This document shows, one piece after another, positions 52,340-61,816 of a DNA stretch of 64,000 nucleotides. The notes under the pieces are model-generated. The model did no database searches, was not told the DNA's origin, and saw only the letters and a list, made by a program, of their open reading frames with translations. The translations under genes and the position numbers were made by a program. Origin of the DNA: Micromonospora parva (GTDB taxonomy: Bacteria > Actinomycetota > Actinomycetes > Mycobacteriales > Micromonosporaceae). Each line of letters opens with the position of its first letter. Position 1 is the first letter of the stretch. The stretch is from assembly GCF_000718515.1 (NCBI RefSeq), contig NZ_JNZS01000007.1:62001-126000 (forward strand), in the 5' to 3' direction.

Positions 52340-53050
52340 ATGGTCACCAGCGTCGACGTACGCCGGGCACTCGCCAGCCTCGCCGACCCACGTCGAGCCG
52401 AGGCGTCGAGCCGGTTCCTGCAGATGGCCGCCGGTGGGTACGGCGAGGGTGACCGGGCCATCGGGGTCTCCGTGCCGGAGCAGCGCAAGGTCGCCGCGCG
52501 CTACTGGCGCGACCTCGCGCTGGCCGAGACGACACGGCTGCTCAGCGGTGACGTGCACGAGGAGCGGCTGACCGCGCTCTTCATCCTGGTCCGCAAGTTC
52601 AGCACTGGCGACGAGCGGGAACGCGGCCAGATCTTCGACACCGTTCTGGCCAACACCCGCCACATCAACAACTGGGATCTGGTGGACTCGTCAGCGCCGT
52701 ACATCGTCGGGCCCTGGTTGATCGACAGGGACCGGAGCGTTCTGGACCGGTTGGCCGGGTCGAGCCTGGTGTGGGACCGCCGCATCGCCATCATGGCGAC
52801 GTTCGCCTTCATCAAGGTCGGTGACTTCGAGTGGACCTTCCGACTCGGGGACCGGCTCCTGCACGACCCGCACGACCTCGTCCGCAAGGCGGTGGGCTGG
52901 ATGCTGCGCGAGGTGGGCAACCGGGACAGAGCGGCGGAGGAGGAGTTCCTCGCCCGCCGCTACCAGGTGATGCCACGGGTCATGCTGCGGTACGCGATCG
53001 AGAAGTTCGAACCGCGGCGTCGTCGCGAGTACCTGTCCGGCGCCGTCTAG
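52340..53050 (+). CDS. DNA alkylation repair enzyme (AlkD-like)
   Basis: A 236-residue HEAT-repeat DNA glycosylase family protein. Landmarks: GVSVPEQRKVAARYW, ALFILVRKFS, NWDLVDSSAPYIVGPWL (the conserved Trp-Asp pair of AlkD), WDRRIAIMATFAFIK, DLVRKAVGWMLREVGNRD and a C-terminal MLRYAIEKFEP. AlkD excises bulky or charged N-alkyl bases. ATG 52340 is chosen over 52331. Ends six bases from the convergent methyltransferase gene. Confidence 0.9.
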   Translation: MVTSVDVRRALASLADPRRAEASSRFLQMAAGGYGEGDRAIGVSVPEQRKVAARYWRDLALAETTRLLSGDVHEERLTALFILVRKFSTGDERERGQIFDTVLANTRHINNWDLVDSSAPYIVGPWLIDRDRSVLDRLAGSSLVWDRRIAIMATFAFIKVGDFEWTFRLGDRLLHDPHDLVRKAVGWMLREVGNRDRAAEEEFLARRYQVMPRVMLRYAIEKFEPRRRREYLSGAV

Positions 53051-53056
53051 ACAGCG

Positions 53057-53890
53057 TCAGCGCTTGCGGCCCACCCCGCCGAAGGCGTCGATGTCGACAG
53101 GCGTGTCGACCGCGTCGTCGGGTCGCCACTGCGGGCACGGCACGACGCCGGGCTCGACCAGCTCCAGCCCGTCGAAGAAGCCGGCGATCTGGTCCGGCGA
53201 GCGCAGCGTGTACGGAGTCGCCCCGCTGTCGTTGTAGTCGTCCTGCGCCTGCTGCATCTCGGCGCTGATCAGGCTCGTGCCGTCGTTGAGAGAGAGGTAG
53301 CTGCCGCTCGGCAGCGCCGCCACCAGCTGCCGGGTGATCGACCGGGCCGTCTCGTAGTCGGGCACGTGGCCCATCACCCCACTGAGGATGAGGCCGATCG
53401 GCTGTGCGAAGTCGAGCGTCTTGCCGGCCTCGGCGATCACCGCGGCCGGGTCGTGCAGGTCGCCGTCGATGTAGGCGGTCCGGCCCTCGGCGGTGCCCAC
53501 CAGGAGAGCACGGGCGTGCACCAGCACCAGCGGGTCGCTGTCGACGTAGACGATCCGCGCGTCCGGTGCGATCCGTTGGGCCACCTCGTGGGTGTTGTTG
53601 GCGGTCGGCAGGCCGGTGCCGACGTCAAGGAACTGGCGGATGCCCGCATCGGCGGCGAGGAACATGATCGAGCGGACCAGGAACTGGCGGGAGGCCCGGG
53701 CCACGTCGACGACGCCGGGGAAGACCTGCCGGTACTGGTCCCCGGCCTCGCGGTCGACAGCGAAATTGTCCTTGCCACCGAGCCAGTAGTTCCAGATCCG
53801 CGCCGAATGCGGCACCGACGTGTCGATCTTCTGCGGACTGCCAGCCGCACCGGCTTCGGGCCGGCCGCTCGTCGACGATTCCATGGTCAC
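53057..53890 (-). CDS. SAM-dependent methyltransferase, DUF574 family
   Basis: A 277-residue member of the large actinobacterial DUF574/Methyltransf_19 family. Hallmarks: RIWNYWLGGKDNFAVDREAG, then motif I QFLDVGTGLPTANNTHEVAQ, VVYVDSDPL-like IVYVDSDPLVLVHARALL, and GVMGHVPDYETA. GTG 53890 (GGGGG seven bases upstream) or ATG 53884 may be the start. Substrate unknown; many paralogues per genome are usual. Confidence 0.88.
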   Translation of the reverse strand: MTMESSTSGRPEAGAAGSPQKIDTSVPHSARIWNYWLGGKDNFAVDREAGDQYRQVFPGVVDVARASRQFLVRSIMFLAADAGIRQFLDVGTGLPTANNTHEVAQRIAPDARIVYVDSDPLVLVHARALLVGTAEGRTAYIDGDLHDPAAVIAEAGKTLDFAQPIGLILSGVMGHVPDYETARSITRQLVAALPSGSYLSLNDGTSLISAEMQQAQDDYNDSGATPYTLRSPDQIAGFFDGLELVEPGVVPCPQWRPDDAVDTPVDIDAFGGVGRKR

Positions 53891-54154
53891 GACGAAACCC
53901 CCATATGTATGCGTACGCGACGATGTCCCCGGGACGGCCCACGTGGAGGAAGTGACCGCCCGTGACCGTGCCACGGTATAGAAGGTCGGGCATCCGCACC
54001 ACACCGGTCGATCCACAGCAGACCCTGCGGCGCGACCCGCTCACGCTGAGCGGACGGCGCGCACCGTCCATCTGAGCACCGTCCCTCCCGGGAGGGAGGG
54101 CTGTCCCCTGCCAGCGGGGTTCGCCCGCCACCGGACGCCGCAAGGATCAGGTGC

Positions 54155-55090
54155 ATGGCGGCATCGACACCAATCAGCGGTCGGGGCGTCCACGGTCTGA
54201 CGTACGCAGTGCTCGGCTGGGCCGTGGCATACGGGGGCGTACGTCTGGCCTGGACGGTCGGCGAGGCTCCGGAGTTCGGACGGCTGGGGCTGGACCTGCT
54301 CGGTTTCACCGGCTGGTGGTCGGTGCTGTTGTGCGCGGCGGCGGGCGGGCTGGCGGTTGCCCTGGAGTGGGTGCCGACCTGGCGGCCCGCGCTCGCGGGG
54401 CTCGCCTGGACGGTCGCCGGGTCGCTCGTCGCGGCGGCCGCGATCCTCCTGCCGGAGCTGGTGGGCTTCCTGCTGTTCACCGTCGGCCCGTACTTCGATC
54501 CGACGGCGTTCGCCAGCCGGCTCGGCTGTGTCACCGGAGCGGTCCTGCTCGCTCTGTCCACCGCGCGCTACCAGCAGCGCACCCGGGGCGACTGCCCGGA
54601 CTGCTGCCGGACCGTCCGGCCGGGTGCGCGGCGCTCGACGTCCGCGCGGTGGGCGCGCTGGGCCGCGTACGCCGCGGTGGGTGGTCTCGTGACCCGGTTC
54701 GCGGCCCAGTTCGTGGTGGGATTCGACAGCGTCGACCAGGACGCCTCACTGCTCGGGCTGGAGATCGGGCTGGTGCTGGCGGGAGTGCTGCTGCCGCTGG
54801 CGCTGGTGCACCACTGGGGTGAGGTCTGGCCCGGTTGGGTACCGCTGGTGGCGGGCCGCGTGATTCCTCGACCGCTGCTGCTGGTGCCCGGCTTCGGGCT
54901 CGGCGCGGGCATCGTGGCCTATTTCGGGATGGGGATGGCGCAGGTGATCTCGGGCTCGCCCAGCGAGTTCTCGGACGCGTTCCTGTGGGTGGCGATCTCG
55001 GCGTACCTCGTCATGGGGTTGGGTCTGGTCGTCGCGTCCACCGACTACCACCTGCGCACACGCGGGCAGTGCAGGACCTGCGGCCGGTGA
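54155..55090 (+). CDS. Multi-span membrane protein with duplicated TRGxCxxC ends
   Basis: A 311-residue integral membrane protein with about eight spans in two similar halves. Each half ends with the same motif: RYQQRTRGDCPDCCR (about 142-156) and DYHLRTRGQCRTCGR (about 297-311). The paired CxxC elements look like a split zinc ribbon or redox site on the cytoplasmic side. No family recognised. ATG at 54155. Confidence 0.7.
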   Translation: MAASTPISGRGVHGLTYAVLGWAVAYGGVRLAWTVGEAPEFGRLGLDLLGFTGWWSVLLCAAAGGLAVALEWVPTWRPALAGLAWTVAGSLVAAAAILLPELVGFLLFTVGPYFDPTAFASRLGCVTGAVLLALSTARYQQRTRGDCPDCCRTVRPGARRSTSARWARWAAYAAVGGLVTRFAAQFVVGFDSVDQDASLLGLEIGLVLAGVLLPLALVHHWGEVWPGWVPLVAGRVIPRPLLLVPGFGLGAGIVAYFGMGMAQVISGSPSEFSDAFLWVAISAYLVMGLGLVVASTDYHLRTRGQCRTCGR

Positions 55091-55119
55091 CGGCACCCGC
55101 CGGCCCCGGCTCAGATGCA

Positions 55120-55148
55120 TTGACAGGAATCGTTATACGAATTAGCTT
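55120..55148 (+). promoter_or_regulatory. Sigma-A-type promoter of the GH30 gene
   Basis: Perfect -35 TTGACA (55120-55125), 17-base spacer, then TAGCTT (55143-55148). Transcription would start near 55155, nine bases before the CelR-type operator. Confidence 0.6.
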
Positions 55149-55163
55149 TCTGAGATCAGCACC

Positions 55164-55177
55164 TGGGAGCGCTCCCA
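55164..55177. promoter_or_regulatory. CelR/CebR operator TGGGAGCGCTCCCA
   Basis: An exact copy of the 14-bp palindrome bound by the LacI-family cellulase regulator CelR of Thermobifida and CebR of Streptomyces, which let go in response to cello-oligosaccharides. It lies just after the expected transcription start of the GH30 gene, a position suited to a roadblock repressor. Identity to the known site is from memory of those systems. Confidence 0.8.
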
Positions 55178-55264
55178 ACCCTCCACCGTCCGACCATCGC
55201 TGAATCTCACCGCAGACGAGCCCTCCCGAGGCGTGGATACCACCACCGTTTCCGGAGGAGACTC

Positions 55265-56968
55265 ATGAGAAGAAGACGAGTGACACACACCGCCCTGGTG
55301 TCGGCGGGCGCCGTCCTGCTGGCGTCGGCAGCGGTCGCCGTGGCGGTGCCGGCGGGTGCCGCGGCCGCCGGCTGTTCGGTGAACTACAGCGTGTCGTCCC
55401 AGTGGCAGGGCGGATTCGGCGCGAACGTCACCATCACCAATCTCGGTGACGCGCTGACGAGTTGGACACTGACCTGGCGCTACGACGCCGGACAGACGGT
55501 CACGCAGGCGTGGAACGCGACGGTGACCCAGAGCGGCGCCGCCGTCACTGCCAAGAATGTCGACTACAACGGTGCCCTGCCGACCAACGGGACGGTCTCG
55601 TTCGGTTTCAACGGCTCATGGACCGGCAGCAACCCCGATCCGAGCACCTTCGCGGTGAGCGGGGTGGCCTGCACCGGCGCCACGACGCCGACCACGCCCC
55701 CGCCGACGGACCCGCCGCCCACCACTCCACCCCCGAACGGGCCGGCCGACATCACGGTGAACAGCGCGACCCGGTACCAGACCGTCGACGGCTTCGGGGC
55801 CGCGCAGTCCATCTGGGGCAGCGCCTGGTCGACAACCGACACCCAGACACTGGTCGGGATGGGCGCCAACCAGTTGGGGTTGTCCATCGTGCGCACCGGC
55901 CTGTCACCGGTGTCCAGCGAGTGGGCCACGCACGTGAACTCGTTGAAGACGGCGAAGTCGTACGGGTCCAACGTGAAGATCCTCGCCTCGCCGTGGACCG
56001 CCCCGGCGGCGTGGAAGACGAACAACAGTCGGGTCAACGGCGGCAAGCTGAAGACCGACTACTACGACGACTACGCCAACCACCTGAACAGCTACGTGCA
56101 GTACATGCGCGGCCAGGGCGTGACCGTCGACGTCACGTCGGTGCAGAACGAGCCCGACTGGCACCCGGACTACGACTCGATGGACTGGAGCGGCACCGAG
56201 CTACGCACCTTCGTCCGCGACCAGGGCGCGAGGGTGCAGAACACCAGGCTGATGGTCGCCGAAGCGGTGAACATGAACTACACCTTCACCGACCCGACCC
56301 TCAACGACGCGACAGCCCGCAACAACGTCGGCTACATCGGCGGGCACCTGTACGGCACCGAGGAGTCGGGCCGACTGCGGCCGTACTCCCTGGCGGAGCA
56401 GCACAACAAGCCGGTGTGGATGACCGAGTGGAACCTGCACGCCGCCGACGGGGGCGGCTCCAACATCTGGGGCAACCCCTCCAACACGGCGGTCTGGAAC
56501 GAGACGCTCGACGACATCATGCGCACCGTGCACAAGTCGATGGAGGCCAACTGGAACGCCTACATCTGGTGGTACGGCAAGCGCTACTACTCCTTCATCG
56601 GTGACGGCGAGTCGGCGTTCGGCACCGTCGCGGGCGCTCCCCTCAAGCGCGGGTACGCCTTCTCCCAGTACGCCAAGTACGTGCGCCCCGGCTACCAGCG
56701 GGTCGCCCTGACCAAGAGCACGAAGGCCTCGCCGCTGGAGGTGACCGCCTACCAGGGCGACGGGAAGATCACCCTGGTGATCCTGAACCGCTCGAACAGC
56801 GCGGTCAACAACGCGGTGATCCAGGCACCGCAGAACGTCACCCGGGCCGAGCACTACCTCACGTCGCAGAACGCCAACGCGGCCAGCCAACCGACCACCG
56901 TCAACGGCGGTCAGGCCACCATCAACGTCGGCGCGCGCAGCATCTCCACAGTGGTGTTCACCCTCTGA
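55265..56968 (+). CDS. Secreted CBM2-GH30 glucuronoxylanase
   Basis: A 567-residue exported enzyme. Signal peptide 1-35; CBM2 carbohydrate-binding module about 36-137 bounded by two Cys with surface Trp residues (SSQWQGGF, SWTLTWRYDAG); Pro/Thr linker about 140-160; GH30 catalytic domain from ATRYQTVDGFGAAQSIWGSA to the end, including the C-terminal beta-sandwich. Acid/base Glu296 in SVQNEPDW and nucleophile Glu388 in WMTEWN. Closest in pattern to GH30_8 xylanases such as XynC, which cut glucuronoxylan. Controlled by the CelR-type site upstream. Confidence 0.9.
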   Translation: MRRRRVTHTALVSAGAVLLASAAVAVAVPAGAAAAGCSVNYSVSSQWQGGFGANVTITNLGDALTSWTLTWRYDAGQTVTQAWNATVTQSGAAVTAKNVDYNGALPTNGTVSFGFNGSWTGSNPDPSTFAVSGVACTGATTPTTPPPTDPPPTTPPPNGPADITVNSATRYQTVDGFGAAQSIWGSAWSTTDTQTLVGMGANQLGLSIVRTGLSPVSSEWATHVNSLKTAKSYGSNVKILASPWTAPAAWKTNNSRVNGGKLKTDYYDDYANHLNSYVQYMRGQGVTVDVTSVQNEPDWHPDYDSMDWSGTELRTFVRDQGARVQNTRLMVAEAVNMNYTFTDPTLNDATARNNVGYIGGHLYGTEESGRLRPYSLAEQHNKPVWMTEWNLHAADGGGSNIWGNPSNTAVWNETLDDIMRTVHKSMEANWNAYIWWYGKRYYSFIGDGESAFGTVAGAPLKRGYAFSQYAKYVRPGYQRVALTKSTKASPLEVTAYQGDGKITLVILNRSNSAVNNAVIQAPQNVTRAEHYLTSQNANAASQPTTVNGGQATINVGARSISTVVFTL

Positions 56969-56989
56969 GCACCTGGACCATCGTCGTCG

Positions 56990-57020
56990 CGGGAGCCCCG
57001 GTCATCCGCCGGGGCTCCCG
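56990..57020. terminator. Bidirectional terminator between GH30 and LacI genes
   Basis: Perfect 12-bp stem CGGGAGCCCCGG (56990-57001) with 57009-57020, seven-base loop. Confidence 0.78.
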
Positions 57021-57043
57021 CCCGATCGCGTAGCCAGCCCAGG

Positions 57044-58087
57044 TCAGCCGCCGGCCCCGGCCGGCGGCGCCGTGCTCTGCCGCACCACAAGCTTGGGGAC
57101 GACCAGCGGCAGGCGCTGCGGCACCGTGTCGTCGATGGCCTGGGTGACAGCGGTGATGGCCCGACGACCGACAGCGTCGAAATCCTGCTGGACCGTCGTC
57201 AACGGCGGGATGAGGTAGGGCGCCTCGGGGACGTCGTCGAATCCGACGACGGAGATGTCGTGTGGCACCCGCCGGCCGCGCTCGTGCAACGCTCGCAGCA
57301 CGCCGATGGCCATCTGGTCGTTGGCGGCGAACACCGCGGTGGTCGCGCGCATCGCACCGATCCGCAGCCCGGCGACGTAGCCGCTGTGCGCCCGCCAGTC
57401 GCCCTCGACCGGCTCCGGCGGGCGCAGGCCCGCCGCGCTCATCGCCTGACGCCAACCCGTGAGGCGGGCGCGGGCCTCGGCCCAGTTGAGCGGGCCACTC
57501 ACGTGCACGATCTCCCGGTGCCCGAGGTCGAGGAGGTGCTCGGTGGCCATCCGGGCACCGAGCACCTGGTCGACACCGACCGTCACGCTGGCCCGGGACA
57601 GGTCGCCCTCCACCACGACGAAGGGGACACTCGAGCGCGTCATCCGCACCACCTCGAGAGCCTCGTCGTTGCCGGCGATCATCACGACGCCCTCCACGCC
57701 GACGCGCATGAGGTGTTCGGTGGCGTCGCTGAGCGCCCGTACCGTCACCTCGGAAAGGCTCACCGAGGTGGCGAAGTAGCCGGCCGCGCGGGCGGCGTCC
57801 TCGACGCTGCGATGGATGCTCGTCGGGCCGAACAGCGTCCGGGCCGTGCCGATGATGCCGATCATCCCGGACCGCCCGCGCACCAACGCACGGGCGGCCG
57901 TGTTGGGGCGGTAGTCGAGCCGACGGATGGCCTCGAGGACCCGTTCCCGCGTCTCGCGCCTGATGCTGGGTGCCCCGTTGATGACCCGGGACACCGTCTG
58001 GTGTGACACGCCCGCCAGGCGAGCGACGTCGGCCATGACCGGTGGCCGGTCGGCCCCTGTCACAGCGGCCTTTGCGTGAACTCGCAC
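57044..58087 (-). CDS. LacI-family transcriptional regulator
   Basis: A 347-residue repressor. HTH and hinge: MADVARLAGVSHQTVSRVIN then RRLDYRPNTAARALVRGR. Periplasmic-binding-protein-like effector core: MIGIIGTARTLFGPTSIHRS, VFAANDQMAIGVLRALHERG, VVGFDDVPEAPYLIPPLTTV. Starts possible at GTG 58087 or ATG 58036; neither has a clear Shine-Dalgarno. Downstream of the sugar dehydratase and importer genes on the same strand, so it probably controls that operon. The CelR site at the GH30 gene might be its target, or that of a CelR encoded elsewhere. Confidence 0.87.
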   Translation of the reverse strand: MRVHAKAAVTGADRPPVMADVARLAGVSHQTVSRVINGAPSIRRETRERVLEAIRRLDYRPNTAARALVRGRSGMIGIIGTARTLFGPTSIHRSVEDAARAAGYFATSVSLSEVTVRALSDATEHLMRVGVEGVVMIAGNDEALEVVRMTRSSVPFVVVEGDLSRASVTVGVDQVLGARMATEHLLDLGHREIVHVSGPLNWAEARARLTGWRQAMSAAGLRPPEPVEGDWRAHSGYVAGLRIGAMRATTAVFAANDQMAIGVLRALHERGRRVPHDISVVGFDDVPEAPYLIPPLTTVQQDFDAVGRRAITAVTQAIDDTVPQRLPLVVPKLVVRQSTAPPAGAGG

Positions 58088-58148
58088 TGGCGGGCCGTCC
58101 GTTCTTCCATGGGATCAGTTCCTCGTGGACCTCGTCCGTCCGTGGTCG

Positions 58149-59876
58149 TCAGTGTGAGTGACGGGGCACCGCGCTGCCGCTGCCACCGACGAGAAAGTCG
58201 AGGTCGGCACCGCTGTCGGCCTGCAGGACGTGCTCGCTGTACAGCCGTACCCAACCCCGGTCGGCCACCGGCTGCGGAGGCTGCCAGGCGGCGCGGCGCT
58301 GGGCCAGTTCCCCGTCGTCGACCAGGAGATCCAGCCGGCGCGTCGGGACATCGACGGAGATCAGGTCACCGGTACGGACCAGCGCGAGCGGGCCACCCAC
58401 TGACGCCTCCGGTGCCACGTGCAGGATGCAGGTGCCGTAGCCGGTGCCGCTCATCCGGGCGTCGGAGATCCGCACCATGTCCGTGATGCCGTCGGCGAGC
58501 AGTCGTCGTGGCATGGGCACGTTGCCCACCTCCGGGAAGCCGGGGTAACCCCGTGGGCCGGCGTTGCGGACGACGATCACCGTGTCGGGGGTGACGTCGA
58601 GGTCCGGGTCGTCGGCGGCGGCGACGTACTCCTCGATCCGGTCGAAGACCAGCGCCGGGCCGGTGTGCGTGAGGAGGTTCGCGGAGGCGGCGGAGACCTT
58701 CAACACCGCACCGGACGGCGCGAGCGACCCGCGCAGCACCACGGTGCCCGAGCCGGCGGGCTGGAACGGCTCCTCCAGGGTGCCGATGACGTCCCGGTTC
58801 CAGCACTGGGCGCCGTCGACGTTCTCCGCCACGCTCCTGCCGCTGACGGTGACGTGATCCATGTGCAGCAGCGGGGCCAACTCCTTCATCACCACCGGCA
58901 GGCCGCCCGCGTAGGCGAAGTCCTCCATCAGGTACGCCCCCGACGGCATCAGGTTGACGAGCATCGGCACGTCGGCGGTGAGCGTGTCGAAGTCCGCCAA
59001 CGACAGCGGGACGCCGAGGCGTCCGGCGATCGCGAGCAGGTGGACGACCGCGTTGGTGGAGCCGCCGATCGCGGCGTTGACCCGTACCGCGTTCTCGAAT
59101 GCCTGCCTGGTGAGCACGGAGGACAGCCGTTGGTCCTGTTCGACCATGGCGACGATCCGGCGTCCGGCGGCGTGCGCGAGCGCGTACCGCCGCGAGTCGA
59201 CCGCCGGCACGGCGGCCGCCCCCGGCAGTTGCACGCCCAGCGCCTCGGTCACGCAGGCCATCGTGGAGGCGGTACCCATGGTCATGCAGTGCCCCCGGCT
59301 GCGGGACATGCCGACCTCCGCCTCGGAGCAGTCGGCAGCGGTCATCCGGCCGGCCCGCATCTCCTCGGTGAAGCGCCACACGACGGTGCCCGAGCCGATG
59401 TCCTGACCCCGGAACTTGCCGTTGAGCATCGGGCCGCCGGTCAGCATCAGGGTCGGCAGGTCGACGCTCGCCGCTCCCATCAGCAGACCGGGGGTGGTCT
59501 TGTCACAGCCGGAGAGCAGGACCACCCCGTCGAGCGGGTTGGCGCGGACCGACTCCTCCAACTCCATCGCCAGCAGGTTGCGGTAGAGCATGGTCGTGGG
59601 TCGCATGAGCGGCTCGCCCAGGCTCATCGCCGGAAACTCCAGCGGCAGGCCGCCGCTCTCCCACACCCCCCGCTTCACCGATTCGGCCAGGTCGCGCAGG
59701 TGGGCGTTGCAGGGCGTCAGCTCCGACCAGGTGGTGGCGATGCCGATCACCGGGCGACCGTCGAACACGTCGTCCGCGAAACCCTGATTGCGCATCCAGG
59801 ACCGGTGGATGAACCCGTTGCGGCCCTCCGCACCGAACCACTCCCCGCTGCGCAGCGGTCGATTCGTCGTCGACAT
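58149..59876 (-). CDS. IlvD/Edd-family sugar-acid dehydratase (L-arabinonate/D-xylonate type)
   Basis: A 575-residue Fe-S dehydratase. Cluster cysteines in VLLSGCDKTTPG and the DCSEAE/GHCMTMGTASTMAC region; IGGSTNAVVHLLAIAGRLGV; C-terminal RNAGPRGYPGFPEVG and ISDARMSGTGYGTCILHVAP. The NGFIHRSWMRNQGFADDVFD N-terminus is typical of the pentonate and L-arabinonate dehydratase branch rather than dihydroxy-acid dehydratase. It would turn a pentonate into a 2-keto-3-deoxy acid, matching an arabinoxylan diet. ATG 59876 chosen; 59882 is an alternative. Confidence 0.87.
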   Translation of the reverse strand: MSTTNRPLRSGEWFGAEGRNGFIHRSWMRNQGFADDVFDGRPVIGIATTWSELTPCNAHLRDLAESVKRGVWESGGLPLEFPAMSLGEPLMRPTTMLYRNLLAMELEESVRANPLDGVVLLSGCDKTTPGLLMGAASVDLPTLMLTGGPMLNGKFRGQDIGSGTVVWRFTEEMRAGRMTAADCSEAEVGMSRSRGHCMTMGTASTMACVTEALGVQLPGAAAVPAVDSRRYALAHAAGRRIVAMVEQDQRLSSVLTRQAFENAVRVNAAIGGSTNAVVHLLAIAGRLGVPLSLADFDTLTADVPMLVNLMPSGAYLMEDFAYAGGLPVVMKELAPLLHMDHVTVSGRSVAENVDGAQCWNRDVIGTLEEPFQPAGSGTVVLRGSLAPSGAVLKVSAASANLLTHTGPALVFDRIEEYVAAADDPDLDVTPDTVIVVRNAGPRGYPGFPEVGNVPMPRRLLADGITDMVRISDARMSGTGYGTCILHVAPEASVGGPLALVRTGDLISVDVPTRRLDLLVDDGELAQRRAAWQPPQPVADRGWVRLYSEHVLQADSGADLDFLVGGSGSAVPRHSH

Positions 59877-59957
59877 CAGCACACCTCTCTGTCATCCGTC
59901 CGGCCGCGTCCAGTGCGGCGATCCATGCGCGTGTGGTGCGTTGGCTGGTGGCGTGGC

Positions 59958-60842
59958 CTACCGGAGGCCTCCGACGGACAGGCCGCCGCGCCAGTGTCGT
60001 TGGAGGCTGAAGAACGCGATGATCAGTGGGATCACCGACACCAGGGAGCCCAGGATGATGAGGCTCCACAGCGAGGTGGTTCCCGCGTTGTTCGCCGACG
60101 CGATTCCCTGCCAGAGGCCGAGGCCCACGGTGACCGGGAAGAGCCGGTTGTCGGAGAGCATGGCCAGGGGCAGGAAGTAGTTGTTCCAGGACGCCACCGC
60201 CGACAGCAGCAGCACGGTGACCACCGCGGGACGCATCAGTGGAAGGGCGATCTGGAAGAACGTCCGCAGCTCCCCCGCACCGTCGACCCGCGCCGCGTCC
60301 AGGAGCTCGTCGGGCACCGCGTCGCGCGCGTACACGTGCATCAGGTAGACACCGAACGGGTTGAGCAGCGACGGGAGGATCACCGCCCAGACCGTGTTCG
60401 TCAGGCCGAGCCGGGAGAACATGATGAAGGTCGGGATGACCAGGGCGGTGGCGGGCACCATCAGCGCGCCGAGCACGACGGCGAAGCTGAAGCGTCGGGC
60501 CGCGAACCGGTACTTGGCGAACCCGTAGCCGGCCATGACCGCGAGGACCGTGGCGCCGACTCCGCCGGCGATGGCGTACAGGGTGGAGTTGAGGATCCAC
60601 CGCAGGTAGATGCCGCCGTCGTAGGTGAAGAGCTGCCTGAGGTTGCCGAGGTAGTCGATCTGGTCGGTGAACCAGAGGGTGTTGCCGCCGCCGAACAGGC
60701 CGGGCGCGTCCTTGGAGCTGTTGACGATGACCCACCAGAACGGTACGAGGAAGTAGATCACCAGGAAGCCGAGCAGGATCTGCATCGGGAGGTAGCGCTG
60801 CGGTCGGCGGGCGCCGGCGCGGAGGCTGCTGTGGTCGGTCAT
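59958..60842 (-). CDS. Carbohydrate ABC transporter permease, MalG type
   Basis: A 294-residue CUT1 permease with six spans. EAA loop: LLDAARVDGAGELRTFFQIA followed by LPLMRPAVVT. N-terminal cytoplasmic tail then LLGFLVIYFLVPFWWVIVNS. Its ATG shares one base with the upstream permease stop (TGATG). Works with that permease and the binding protein at 61860-63200; no ATPase gene nearby, so a shared MsiK-type ATPase is likely. Confidence 0.9.
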   Translation of the reverse strand: MTDHSSLRAGARRPQRYLPMQILLGFLVIYFLVPFWWVIVNSSKDAPGLFGGGNTLWFTDQIDYLGNLRQLFTYDGGIYLRWILNSTLYAIAGGVGATVLAVMAGYGFAKYRFAARRFSFAVVLGALMVPATALVIPTFIMFSRLGLTNTVWAVILPSLLNPFGVYLMHVYARDAVPDELLDAARVDGAGELRTFFQIALPLMRPAVVTVLLLSAVASWNNYFLPLAMLSDNRLFPVTVGLGLWQGIASANNAGTTSLWSLIILGSLVSVIPLIIAFFSLQRHWRGGLSVGGLR

Positions 60843-61783
60843 CAGAGGAAGCTCCTCCGCTTGCGGGTGAAGAACAGGAAGGCGTACACGCAGATGAACA
60901 CGATCCCGCCGAGGGCGAAGGAGATCGCGGACCCGTAGTTGAAGTTGGCGAGCGAGAACGCCTGCTGGTACGCGTACATGTTCGGGGTGAAGTCCGAGCC
61001 GATCGTGCCCGCGGCGAGGTAACGCAGGATCTGTGGTTCGTTGAAGAACTGCAGGGTGCCGATGAGCGAGAAGACCAGGATCAGGATCAGCGCTGGCGCG
61101 ATCAGCGGGATCTTGATCCGTGTCGCGATCTGCCACCGCCCGGCGCCGTCCATCCGGGCCGCCTCGTAGAGCGTCGGATCGACGCCCTGCAGGGCCGCGT
61201 ACAGGATGATCATGTAGTAGCCGGCCCACTGCCAGGTGACGACGTTGAGCAGCCCGTAGAAGATCAGGTCGCTGCCGAGGAAGTCGGGAGCGGTGGCGCC
61301 GAAGAGCCCGAAGATGTCGGTGAGCGGGCCGAAGCCCCGGCTGTAGAGGAAGCCCCACATCACCGCGCCAATGACCGTCGGGATGGCGTACGGAAGAAAG
61401 ATCATGAGGCGGGAGAAGCGGGCGAACAGAGTGGTCACCGAGTCCAGGATGAGCGCCATCGCGAGCGCGATGATGATCTGCACCGGGATCGAGACGAGCG
61501 AGAAGCGGATGACGAACCACGCCCCGGACAGGAAGCTCGGGTCGGTGAACGCCTTCACGTAGTTGTCGAAGAGGACGAAGCTGGTGCCGCCGATCAGCTT
61601 CTTCTGAAAGAGGCTGAGATACAGCGCGTACGCCAGCGGCGCGATGAGGAACGCCAGGAACACGACCCCGAACGGCCCGACGAAGAGCCATCCCATCAGG
61701 TGCTCGCGAAGGTGTACCTTGCCACGGATCGTGCGCGTCTCAGGCTGTGTACGCGCTGCGCGCTTCTCGGTCAGGGATGTCAT
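60842..61783 (-). CDS. Carbohydrate ABC transporter permease, MalF type
   Basis: A 313-residue CUT1 permease. First span WLFVGPFGVVFLAFLIAPLA, then YALYLSLFQKK, and EAA loop YEAARMDGAGRWQIATRIKI. It follows the binding-protein gene after a 76-base spacer holding a hairpin. Confidence 0.9.
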   Translation of the reverse strand: MTSLTEKRAARTQPETRTIRGKVHLREHLMGWLFVGPFGVVFLAFLIAPLAYALYLSLFQKKLIGGTSFVLFDNYVKAFTDPSFLSGAWFVIRFSLVSIPVQIIIALAMALILDSVTTLFARFSRLMIFLPYAIPTVIGAVMWGFLYSRGFGPLTDIFGLFGATAPDFLGSDLIFYGLLNVVTWQWAGYYMIILYAALQGVDPTLYEAARMDGAGRWQIATRIKIPLIAPALILILVFSLIGTLQFFNEPQILRYLAAGTIGSDFTPNMYAYQQAFSLANFNYGSAISFALGGIVFICVYAFLFFTRKRRSFL

Positions 61784-61816
61784 TGCGGTCTCCGGGACGT
61801 GGACGCTGAGGGGGGA

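Noticed and set aside
58419..60938. 839-codon plus-strand frame
   Set aside because: Antisense to the IlvD/Edd and permease genes; low-complexity composition.
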